A program made the position numbers and the translations under genes. Below the pieces are notes generated by a model. The model was not told the origin of the DNA. It ran no database searches and saw only the letters and a program-made list of their open reading frames with translations. Source: Apodospora peruviana (taxonomy: Eukaryota > Ascomycota > Sordariomycetes > Sordariales > Lasiosphaeriaceae). From it: 64,000 nt of DNA. The stretch is taken from NCBI GenBank assembly GCA_033439685.1, contig JAUEDM010000009.1, positions 992,001 to 1,056,000 of the forward strand, given 5' to 3'. Positions 55,328 through 64,000 of the stretch are shown here, one piece after another; position 1 is the first letter of the stretch, and every line of letters begins with the position of its first letter.

Positions 55328-57067
55328 ATGAAGCCACTCATCATCCCTTCTCTCATCATTCTCATCTTGACAGCTGCTGGCACAGCTGACGAGGGTTACG
55401 ACGACGACAACGACTACGGGCTTTCCGACGAAGAGCTCTATCATCATGACCCACACATCCATCCATCCATATACTTCGGCAACGTGAAAGACCTCGAACG
55501 CCCGCCACCGCGACTATGGCAACCGGGTGACAAATGCCCGACCGCGATACGCGCCACCGTTCCCAGGGAACCCGAGTACGGCGGCGCTCCCTTTGGTCAG
55601 ATGCAGGGTATCCACGCCGCCATGCTGAACTGTTCGTCCATCAAAACGCTCAAGATCTGGGTGCAGCCGAGCGAGGGATGCCTCGTGTATTCAGGACGGC
55701 ACAGTCTGCCCTTTAACCCTCGAGGCGGCGACAGGTACCTATCCGCGCCTGAGTTGTTGTCGCTTGATGGGTACGCTTCGGACGACAACATTGAGCCGGA
55801 GCAGCAGCCGAAACGAACTGATTCGGGCGAGAGTGGTGGTTGGTACGCTGCGGCGTGGTATAATATTGCAAGGACGTGGTTTTCTGCCGTCGTATTTGAG
55901 CTGCAGCAGACCATGGACGAGCCGCCTGAGAAGACGACGACCACCTTCCCAGAGGAGAAAGTCGAGACCAATCCTGAACAGGAATCTGAAGAACCGCAAC
56001 CACCACCCAAACGCAACTTTGACCTCTGGCTCGAAGCCATGGATTTTTCGCAAATCCACACCCTCCAGTTCAACAACAGCCGTGAGTCTAGATACGCGCT
56101 GACAGACCGTGTCGCCGAGACCCTCCCGCCGAAACTGAACAATCTCCGTACCCTCAGGCTCTATAACGCCATCGGCGAGAAATTCATCCTGGCTCTTCAA
56201 GAGCAGCACATGCTGCAACACCTGTGGTGGAAAAGTGCGTGGAAATCCGGCTGGTCTTGCTCTGGCTCGTGCTGTGATTATTACAAGAAGGAAGACTCGT
56301 CGCCGCCTTGCAATTGCTCGCCGGGGAGTCAGGCCAAGTCCCCCCTCGAGTCGGTACTGCGCCATCAGGGGGCCGGGCTGGAGTCGCTGTATTTCCATGT
56401 CGATGAGCGGCACCATTACGGTATGCCGGTCCTGTCGCTCGAGGAGATCAAATCGCTGGTTCATCTTGCGCCCAAACTCAAAACTCTAACAATTGACCTG
56501 CGCCGCGGGAAAGAAGGAACTTGGCCGTGGGCGGAACTCAAGACACTGGCGACTAGCCTTCCGGATCTGACGGAGCTGATGGTGTATTTTGATCTCGTGA
56601 GCGACTGCCAGCGCAACAGGAGTCTCAACGACGCAGAGTGGTCGGACCGCTCGTGCGAGGGCGAGTGTATCGGGGCGAACATGTATCTCCAGCCCATGGT
56701 GAACAGGACGACGGGCGCGGACGTGGCCCGTCTTTTGTGGCGTCAAAACATCAAGGCGAGAGGAAAGTTGCGACGGGTAGAATTACGGGCAGGGGACTGG
56801 GGTCCGACCTTCGATGGGATGGCTTATGAGCCGCGGTGGTTTGAGCGGAAGAGGATGTGGTTTTCGTGTAAATCGCCAGGTGATGGTAAGACAGAGGGGA
56901 AGGAGATGGAGGAGTCCGATGAAGGCCAAGTGCTGGTACTTTTCTGTGATGCCGGAGACAATTTTGACCCTGACGGGTGGGAGCGTAGGTGTGCCCGCCC
57001 GGGAAGAAACTCGGGGTTTGATCGAGGTCAAAGAAAAATCCCCCAATACCTTGGTCAGTTCAGGTAG
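55328..57067 (+). CDS. Secreted leucine-rich-repeat-like protein
   Basis: Single-exon, 579 residues. The ATG at 55328 was chosen because it starts a signal peptide (MKPLIIPSLIILILTAAGTA) followed by an acidic DEGYDDDNDY stretch. LRR-like units are visible with irregular spacing: TLKIWVQ, IHTLQFNN, NLRTLRLYN, GLESLYFHV, KLKTLTIDLRRG and DLTELMVYFDL. Between the first and second units is a Pro/Glu-rich insert (about residues 220-245). A Cys-rich patch (CSGSCCDYY, CNCSPG) lies mid-protein, with further Cys near CQRNRS and CEGECIG, fitting disulfides outside the cell. The pattern is like the repeat half of fungal F-box/LRR proteins, but the F-box is absent and a signal peptide is present. Role unknown. 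Confidence 0.72.
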   Translation: MKPLIIPSLIILILTAAGTADEGYDDDNDYGLSDEELYHHDPHIHPSIYFGNVKDLERPPPRLWQPGDKCPTAIRATVPREPEYGGAPFGQMQGIHAAMLNCSSIKTLKIWVQPSEGCLVYSGRHSLPFNPRGGDRYLSAPELLSLDGYASDDNIEPEQQPKRTDSGESGGWYAAAWYNIARTWFSAVVFELQQTMDEPPEKTTTTFPEEKVETNPEQESEEPQPPPKRNFDLWLEAMDFSQIHTLQFNNSRESRYALTDRVAETLPPKLNNLRTLRLYNAIGEKFILALQEQHMLQHLWWKSAWKSGWSCSGSCCDYYKKEDSSPPCNCSPGSQAKSPLESVLRHQGAGLESLYFHVDERHHYGMPVLSLEEIKSLVHLAPKLKTLTIDLRRGKEGTWPWAELKTLATSLPDLTELMVYFDLVSDCQRNRSLNDAEWSDRSCEGECIGANMYLQPMVNRTTGADVARLLWRQNIKARGKLRRVELRAGDWGPTFDGMAYEPRWFERKRMWFSCKSPGDGKTEGKEMEESDEGQVLVLFCDAGDNFDPDGWERRCARPGRNSGFDRGQRKIPQYLGQFR

Positions 57068-57602
57068 CTTAACTGGGAGTAGCTAGCAGTGGTCTAGAAC
57101 AAAAGCAACATACCCCACCCAACCCATAAGAGTACGTCTATTCCTCCAGATATCTGGAGGTGATATTCGCACCAAACAACAGACAAAGTAACAGCAAAAA
57201 CAGCAGAGAAACTGAAAGAAACTCGAAAAGAAGCCAAGAAAGAGAGAGTCCGTTTGATGGTAGCCCAGACATCAGGTATCCAAGCCAGCCTTCGCCATCC
57301 AAGCGCACCCACCACGACCGCTGGGTCATTACCATCTCAGCGAGGACTCGGAGCGAATTCGGGTACCAAGCAGGTGTTGGTCACTCGTGGGTGGCAGAAG
57401 GGAATTGCCTATCTCCTGCCGGGGTCAGCCGCTGCAGAGGCCGGAATCAGGCGTCAGTGGTGAGAGAAATAAGGGTGGAAATCGATCGTGGACCTTGAAA
57501 ACCGTCCGCGCGACAGTAGTTGACAGTACTGTTGAAAGGCGCTATCAAGAGGAGCAAGTTAGCGATCAGGAGTGATACCGAAATATGATAGGAGATGACT
57601 GA
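57068..57602. other. Convergent intergenic, 0.53 kb
   Basis: Between the LRR-like gene (+) and the small Cys-rich frame (-). An open plus-strand frame at 57160-57498 has no family character and was not called. Confidence 0.45.
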
Positions 57603-57860
57603 CTACCTAGCTTTTGGTGGCAGCAGCAGGCTGAGAGTTGGCCACCATCTTCGCGCTAATATTTCGCGACTTGTTTCCCTTAGCCGTATTGGAGTCTTTT
57701 CTCTTCTTCTTTTTACACACTTTACACAATCCCTCTGTTGTGTCAGCCAACAGGGCCGGATCGCACAGCCCTTCTCTCTTGGATTTTTTTTGCGATCCAC
57801 GTTGCGCTTCTTGATAAAAGCGGCGCAGGCGTCGCATTTGATTATTTCTTGGGTGCACAT
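57603..57860 (-). CDS. Small Cys-rich hypothetical protein, reading frame uncertain
   Basis: The ATG at 57860 opens MCTQEIIKCDACAAFIKK, with a CxxC pair, as in several short fungal proteins with zinc-binding or redox-type cysteines. In the straight frame the product is 85 residues and carries CAIRPC and CVKC, then a basic tail. After a run of eight A (minus strand, 57784-57791 on the given coordinates) the alternative frame reads REGLCDPALLADTTEGLCKV and a Lys-rich end, stopping at 57607. Both frames keep cysteines, so a one-base error or slip in the run cannot be excluded. No known domain is assigned. Confidence 0.35.
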   Translation of the reverse strand: MCTQEIIKCDACAAFIKKRNVDRKKNPREKGCAIRPCWLTQQRDCVKCVKRRREKTPIRLRETSREILARRWWPTLSLLLPPKAR

Positions 57861-59913
57861 GGTGACGCTTGCTTGTTGAAGTCTGGAGGTGTTTTCTTCG
57901 GGACTGGGCCTGTGATTTCGGAAGAATTTTGCTTGTGTTTCGAATGTGTGTGAGTGTTTGTGTGTGTTTGGTGGGTGCAGAGAGAGTTTTGTTTTCACGA
58001 TGGCGGAGGTCGATGGGGGTGTATGTACTTGAAGATTAGTTACACCAGTCGCGGCCGGACTCACGACTGAGGAAAGAAACCTACGCAGTTCATGTTGCCT
58101 GTTTTCGGGGGATTCAGGCGGGCTGTCTTTCAGAAAGTACCGAAGAGGTGTAATGACACGCTAACCGTGGGGAAGGCAGTGGTTCTGTCGTCCAAAGTGC
58201 CTTGTCTGATTCTAGGCCTTGCTTGAGGCTCCCGTCAGCTGGTGATGTTACCTCGGTAGAGCAGAATGCCCAGTTGCGATTACACAAGATGCTCACGCCG
58301 CAGGATTAGGCAATGGTCTTGAAAGGGCATGGAGAAAGGAAACCAGATACTCCAACAATGACGCGCGTTGTTATCTGGGTAATTACTAGTAGTCTCAGCA
58401 ACAAAACGTGATGAGCGAGCGTGTCATTTTGTCCCCAACCCAAGAGATTGCGAAGAGTTCGATTATTAAGAGACAAAAGTGGACGATGCGAACCTTCCCA
58501 TGAACCATTCTGCAAGTGTAATAATCATGCCGCTGTCGAATCCTAGCTGTGTTTTTCTCGCTGTTTTGATACCATGAGTTGGTAATTGCAACTCAAAAGA
58601 CCTCTGCTCAGCGGTAGCTCGGTTTCTCTCTTTACTCTCTCTCCTTACCAGTTTGGTTAAGTGTAAACTCGTGATGAGGAGAGGACCTCTTTTAAAGCAA
58701 CTTAAAAGACGTAATGATCCGTCTTGGAAGGCAAGACGTGTCGTGGGTACGGTGAGATGTGTGGGTTAGGTGTGCTCAGAGTGTCAGCCTCAGTGGTACC
58801 TCAGGTTGGTTGATGTGAGCCACCCATAACCGAGACACCTTTTCCAGCGGCATTGGCAGACAGAACCGCATCATGAGTCTCGACCTCACTTCAGCACTGC
58901 GGCCCTGTTTTTTCTTATTTTTATTTTTATTTTTTTCCAATCCAATCTCATCATGGAGTCGACACGAAAAGTCGATTGCCGACCCTAACCACCGCCCAAA
59001 TCCCCTTGTTCTGTAAGTTCTGTAAGTACCATGTAGTTGGGTAGATGCGGCATGTCATTGCTCCGCGAATGTCCGCCTTCAATCTAGCTAACGAGCCAAT
59101 GGGTCACGCCCGAGACAGAATTTGCCGTGCAGCTGCCAACTGGCAGGCAAAACTGGCCATTCATGGCGCCTCAATCACCCATCGGGCGTTCACCAAGTCA
59201 GCTGAACATCAGACTGCATGAAGCATCGTTCAATGACATGACCTCTCAGCACCATCGACGCTCTTTTAGCTTCAAATTAAGACGGCCTGCCATCCCGAAC
59301 ACAAACATCGAACTCGATCCAATGGTGTCGTAGCCGACGATCCCTTTCTCCATTAGGGGAGAAACGAAGCACTGCGTGATTCTGGAATGCCGGTTGGATG
59401 ATCCTCATCCGGCGATAACAAGACGATTAACAATTGAGGAGGTCGGGCAGTCCAATTCATTTGACATGTGTCAATTCCTCAACCTTATGAACTTCTTGAA
59501 GATGGAAATCTTATTGGCGGCTGTGGTGAAAGGAGTTCAGGTGCTGAAGAGCTGGAAGGGGGTCGGTCTGCCGAGTGCAGTCGGGTGGAGGGAGGGCCTC
59601 GGCGGTTGGTGCTTTTCGTGGCTTCTTCCCTTAATCAAGAGGGAGTGCTTTCGCTATTGAGGATTGTAAAAGTCGTTATTGTTGTTTGCTTGTTTGTTCA
59701 TGGTCGCTGGATGTTATTCCACCACTCTCATACGTCCGTATCCCCAGTCCGCGGCCGTATCTTGGGTCGTCTATATTCAAATGGCAAACAAAGATAGGAT
59801 ACTCACCCGGCAAATTCAGTTCTGGTTGCGAATAGTACTTATTGGACTGTAATGCCGACGTTGTCGTCCATTGCTCTCCGGATCGTCCAGGCCATGTCGT
59901 CCACTCATCTCTG

Positions 59914-59985
59914 ATCATGACTGACCATTGCCTCAAACTCATGACGGACCATTGCCTCAAACTCATGACGGACCATTGCCTCAAA
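59914..59985. repeat. Three tandem 24-bp units
   Basis: A 24-base unit containing CATGACGGACCATTGCCTC is repeated three times. Units 2 and 3 are identical, and unit 1 differs at the start and at one internal base. It is in frame within a short spurious frame (repeating MTDHCLKL). Confidence 0.95.
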
Positions 59986-60872
59986 CTCAGGTTGCGATTT
60001 TGGTATCTAGACAATAACTACCAAGCTGGGGGTCTCTGACATGTTGTTAATGTTTACAAGATACCCCCTAATTATGATTCAGGCGGAAGACTTCCAGATA
60101 CGGATGCTGTTGGTCACAGCAACGGACTCGAGCTCAGATCAATGACCTTTCCGAAGTTCCCGGCAATGCTGCCCGACGACAACGGCATCTTCCAAAGACG
60201 AGAGATAATTTCTTGTTCGTACATTTGAGTATGATCACAAAGTTGAAACAACGAGGCCAATCAAAGCTGGCCAGTTGGCGAAGCTCCAAACCCCGTGGGG
60301 ATGCCAAGCTGGTTCTTTTGAGGAGATCAACAAGAGTCGATAGCTGCCGATGCCGCGAAGAAGCGCGCCACCGGGTGTGGATGAGCAGGATGGGGTAAGT
60401 AGGAAGGTATCACAACAGCTGAAAGAGCAGAATGGGATAAGTGTCTCGAGGATCTGCATGCCGGCCGAGGGACATGAGAAGATTTATCATTTCTGCAGTA
60501 GCCATCTGAAAAGCCTGCCAACCTATCCCCGCCCATTTACCCTTTCCCATGCTCGGCAGAAGGGAAGGCTACTGGCCTACGCTGTCTGTCTCCTGCAACC
60601 ACAAACATTGCCGCAGGAAAGATGGGTCTGTCGATATCCGTTCAAGATACACTCATAGGCCGCCAGGGATGCGCTATAGAATGCAAGGTTGATTCGCTCG
60701 CCAGCACTGCTGCCCGACCAGCTCGGATACCCGGACTGGGATTGACACTCTGAGTTCTGAGTTGAAACCTCCGTTATTTACTATTCCCAAATCTCGGACA
60801 CCTTCGGCAAGACGTGCGGGCTTCAGCATCGGGCTTGGACCGCTTGGTTCCAGTTCGGCTCAACACAGCGTC

Positions 60873-60879
60873 TATATAA
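60873..60879 (+). promoter_or_regulatory. Likely TATA box of the hemopexin-repeat gene
   Basis: TATATAA lies about 142 bases upstream of the ATG at 61021, in a pyrimidine-rich context. It is a good match in a plausible position. Confidence 0.5.
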
Positions 60880-61020
60880 CCGTCTCTCCTCGACCTGATG
60901 GGAACCCAAACTACCATGCTCTGCAACACTCTTCATCCACTTTACTTCGAGCTCATCTTATATCACAGTACCTAGTCATCTTCGCTTACACACGCCACTC
61001 AACCCTCAGATACCGCCATC

Positions 61021-61701
61021 ATGAGAACCTGCTTCCCCGTTCCATACAACCCCGGCCAGGCCTACTTCTTCCACGGAGCCAAGTACGCCCGCGTCAAGTT
61101 CACGCCAAGCTCATCAACCGAGGAGATCACCTACGGCCCGGCCAGCATCTCACAAAACTGGAAGACGCTCACTGAGGCCGGCTTCGACTCGGTCGACGCC
61201 GCTCTTCCTGTGCCCGGTCACCCCAACCAAGTCTACTTCTTCAGCGGCAGCAAATACGTCAAGATCCAGTTCACCCCCAGCTCGACCGAGGAGAGGATCG
61301 TTTTCGGCCCACGTCGCATCGGCGACAAGTGGAAGACGCTCGCCCAAGCCGGCTTCTTCACCGTCGACGCCGTCCTTCCCGTCCCCGGCCACGTCGACCA
61401 GGCCTACTTCTTTAGCGGCGACGAGTACGTCAAGGTCAGATTCACAGCCGGTACATCCCAGGAGGAGATTCTCTACGGCCCGCGCAAGATATGGGACGAG
61501 TGGAAGACGCTGGCCAAGGCGGGCTTCAGCACCATCGACGCCATCCTGCCCGTGCCGGGCCACGAGAACGACCAGGCGTACTTTTTCAGTGGGAGCCAGT
61601 ACTGCCGCATCAAGTTCACGCCGAGCTCGCCGCACGAGGAGATCACGTACGGCCCGGCTAGCGTTCCTGGCGAGTGGAAGTCGCTTACCTGGGGCTGGTG
61701 A
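61021..61701 (+). CDS. Four-repeat hemopexin-like protein
   Basis: Single-exon, 226 residues made almost wholly of four hemopexin-type repeats with starts near residues 14, 71, 128 and 186 (period 57-58). Each begins (A/V)YFF, continues YxxxxFTP, has EEITYGP or a variant, then a W-K-T/S-L helix end, and repeats 1-3 close with D-A-x-LPVPGH. This predicts a four-bladed beta-propeller. There is no signal peptide, so it is probably cytosolic or released without one. Similar small hemopexin-fold proteins occur in plants (albumin-2 type) and fungi, some with lectin, heme or polyamine binding reported; which ligand applies here cannot be seen. The single Cys in repeat 4 and Cys4 are not conserved across blades. 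Confidence 0.88.
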   Translation: MRTCFPVPYNPGQAYFFHGAKYARVKFTPSSSTEEITYGPASISQNWKTLTEAGFDSVDAALPVPGHPNQVYFFSGSKYVKIQFTPSSTEERIVFGPRRIGDKWKTLAQAGFFTVDAVLPVPGHVDQAYFFSGDEYVKVRFTAGTSQEEILYGPRKIWDEWKTLAKAGFSTIDAILPVPGHENDQAYFFSGSQYCRIKFTPSSPHEEITYGPASVPGEWKSLTWGW

Positions 61702-62609
61702 AAGTCTGGGGGCGTTAAGGTGCGTGATATGCGACACTGGAGGCATCTTGGTCTCTTATGTCTGCTTTTGGAGAGCGAGAGTAAGAAAAGAGGAAATGAC
61801 ATGTCATGAGAAAATGTGCCTTACCTTTATCGTTCACTTACCTTCTGTAGAGGCAGACCTTTACATTGTAGTCAGCCTAGATAGCAGCTCAGCAATGATT
61901 TGGAATAGCGCCTTTCTCGAAATAAGGATCCCGGTTGAACCCGCACTGTCTGACGCGGTTATGTTCACGAGCAAAATAACAAGTTCCCTCGGTATGCACG
62001 CGGGCAAAAGCGTGGTTATTCGGGATAGTTCGGGACGCTCCGCAAGGTAGCTTAGTATTTTCAGCTATGCTTTGTTAGAGAAGGCAGGAACCACTGCAAC
62101 ACCGGTTGGGCATGGTGATACTCAGGTTGGAAGGTGCCTTGCAGGTTTTCTGGCGACTAGATCCATGCGCCCGACAGAAACCGATAGAAGGCCCGGCCCC
62201 GGCCGGAGACCTGCGGGATTCTGGTCAGTGGTTGTACCCGTGCGGCAAGAGTGGTAGACCAACCTCCATTGACTCTTGTTAGCCCTTCCTTCTTCTCTAT
62301 TACTTAAACATCAATCAGAGATTCTGTGCAAGATATAATCCGTATTGTCGATAAAAATCTGAAGATACCAAGGCTCCGGGCCGCCCCCCAACACAATTAT
62401 CACCTGAGTGACACTCATCCTTGCAAAGGCAGACATTGGATGGCGGTTTCAGATGCATGAATTGCCTTAACTGCTGCGCCTCAATGCAGCCGCCCGGTTC
62501 TCTTCACCCCGCCCCAGAGCCTCGACGACATGGACAAGATTTCCCAACATAAAATCGCCCGTCCCTCGTTTCCTGAGGGACACTTTCTGCAAATCATCCC
62601 CATACCGAG
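61702..62609. other. Intergenic, 0.9 kb
   Basis: Lies between the hemopexin-repeat gene and the HET-domain gene, both on the plus strand. No gene is visible. The HET promoter should lie in the right part. Confidence 0.45.
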
Positions 62610-64000
62610 ATGGCGCAACAAAACACCAGAAAGCGGCGGCGAGCCGACGGAGAACTCGAAGCATTGACCTCAGACCGTCCTCGCACACGCAATTACGTCG
62701 CTTGCCAGCTACGTGCATCCGACGGAGCACGACTGTGTGAATCATGTCGAAGCATCGATTTTAACGCTATCTCTGGTGTCGAGGTGAAGGGCTGCGGCAA
62801 ATGGAGGGATTTTGGCCGCCGAGTCCATCAGGGGCTGAGAGTCACGTCTGGCACCACCGACTGTGATCTCTGCGCTTTCTTCCAACACCTTTTAACTCCG
62901 AAAATCGGCGCGAGGCCTGATATATGCGCATACTCTGCACGAGTCGCATTCAAGGTCCCCCGTGACGTGTTAGCTCGCGACACCCCTCTGCTTGCGCTCG
63001 TGCCAGGCCGCAAGGAGCCGCAAACCGAGAAACACCCATTGGAGTCCGGCAATATCTTTATGGAATGTCTCGACGATCCTACGAGGTTTGGAGGCCGCCG
63101 CATTGGGCCCCAGGTTGACTTCGCGCTCATCACCTCCTGGCTCGACTTTTGTAAAGATCATCACACGCAGCTCTGTCGGCCAAAAGCATCAGACGTTGCT
63201 TCCATCCCCGGATTCCGCGTGATCGACTGCCGTACGAGGGAAAGAGTTCGATGGTCAAATCTCACCGGCGAAGCCGCCGAGTTTACTGCCCTCAGCTATG
63301 TCTGGGGCGCCTACAGCGACGGTGACTCTACGACCGTCGACGACACCCTGCCGAAGCAGCTCCCAAGGCTGATCGAAGACGCCATCGAGGTGACGGCCAG
63401 ACTGAATTACAGATACCTGTGGGTCGACCGGTACTGTATTCCCAAAGACAGCGACGCGGAGAGACACACGCAGATCCAAAAGATGAATCTCATCTACGGC
63501 TCCTCCGCCATCACCATCATCGCCGCGGCGGGGGCCGACCCGACTCACGGGCTTCCAGGAGTCCTGCAGTCGCCCAGAAATCCACAGCCCGCGATTCACC
63601 TTGGGAGCTGCTTCGGCAGGGTGTCGTCGACGGTTAGTCTTCACCGACCATATGGTCTACTTCCACTGCCGTGCCATGCACTGCCTAGAGACCATCACGG
63701 CGCCGCTCAAGGCTCTCCACACCAGAGATATGCAACGGCTGCGGGACCCGGTGCAGATCTGCCGAGTCTGGCCGCTGAGGGGCCTGGGCAAGTATGCTGC
63801 CGACCTTGAGGACCGCATCGAGGAGTACAGCGCCAAGGAGCTCAGCTTTCCGGACGACGCTCTCAATGCCTTCGAGGGCGTCCTGGCCAAATTCGAGGCC
63901 ATGGACCCGCCCGTCCGCAGCCTCTGCGGTCTGCCCATCTACGACTCCTGCGACGACAACGTCACGACCAGCCTGGTTATTGGTTTGTCGTGGCGCATCC
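62610..64000 (+). CDS. HET-domain (heterokaryon incompatibility) protein, partial and probably disrupted
   Basis: Starts at ATG 62610 and runs off the window. An N-terminal region with RLCESCRSIDF and CDLCAFFQHL precedes the HET domain from about residue 225: FTALSYVWG, LPRLIEDAIEVTARL, YLWVDRYCI, and QIQKMNLIYGSSAITIIAAAG followed by GLPGV. HET proteins usually continue with a W-xx-R-x-W-T-x-Q-E segment and then LVFTDH. Here the first frame ends at 63809 with no such segment, while a frame shifted by +1 carries RRRLVFTDHMVYFHC (from about 63628) and stays open to 64000 (VTTSLVIGLSWR). A missing segment plus shift near 63630 is the simplest reading. A GT-AG intron from 63634 would remove the conserved VFTDH part and is less likely. 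Confidence 0.75.

Larger units (their letters stand above)
57861..61020. other. Gene-poor stretch, 3.2 kb
   Basis: No supportable gene on either strand. It contains T-rich tracts near 58905-58940, a 24-bp minisatellite (59914-59985) and, at its right end, the probable promoter of the hemopexin-repeat gene. No transposase or terminal repeats were recognised by eye. Confidence 0.4.

Noticed and set aside
57861..61020. Possible transposon or CRISPR-like array in the gene-poor region
   Set aside because: Only a three-copy 24-bp minisatellite was seen. There are no spacers, terminal inverted repeats or transposase fragments.
61150..61746. 198-codon minus-strand frame opposite the hemopexin-repeat gene
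   Set aside because: It mirrors the repeats of the plus-strand gene, so it is an antisense shadow.

Overview
The window is nuclear DNA from a filamentous ascomycete (Pezizomycotina, most likely Sordariomycetes; this placement is inference). The genes are monocistronic on both strands, with short introns of about 50-90 bp that usually have GT-AG ends. The content also fits: a PTH11/rhodopsin-type membrane protein, P450s, GH43, STAND/ankyrin and HET genes, and typical fungal housekeeping genes. I support 22 protein-coding loci (two with disrupted frames), two decayed genes and one tRNA.

Left part (1-26 kb): DBP4 RNA helicase (-), a PTH11-like rhodopsin-domain protein (-), a single-pass Cys-rich surface protein (-), a decayed STAND/ankyrin gene (+), a P450 with a probable frameshift (+), a secreted GH43 glycosidase (+), a second decayed STAND-type gene (-), and an NCS1 nucleobase permease (+). 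This part mixes core and accessory genes and shows clear gene death.

Middle (26-41 kb): a housekeeping block with a small Ser-rich conserved protein, ALG10 glucosyltransferase, QCR10 of respiratory complex III (six exons, two of them only 12 and 9 nt), MED4 of Mediator, a TM9/EMP70 nonaspanin, LCP5 of the SSU processome, a flavin monooxygenase, a GNAT acetyltransferase and a small secreted protein. QCR10/MED4 and TM9/LCP5 are head-to-head pairs with short shared promoter regions. The last intron of the TM9 gene is a GC-AG intron, and its splicing decides whether the C-terminal KXD Golgi signal is made.

Right part (43-64 kb): a second P450 (+), a tRNA-Asn (-), then a head-to-head pair of very large single-exon genes (1592 and 1256 codons) that I cannot assign to any named family. 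Next come a secreted LRR-like protein, a small Cys-rich ORF, a 3-kb gene-poor stretch, a four-blade hemopexin-repeat protein, and a HET-domain gene that seems to have lost an internal segment and runs off the right end.

The best candidate for an undescribed system is the divergent giant pair at 45856-54963. It shares one 558-bp intergenic region, has no introns over 8.5 kb of coding sequence, and shows no recognisable enzyme motif. A bacterial origin is a hypothesis that I could not test here.
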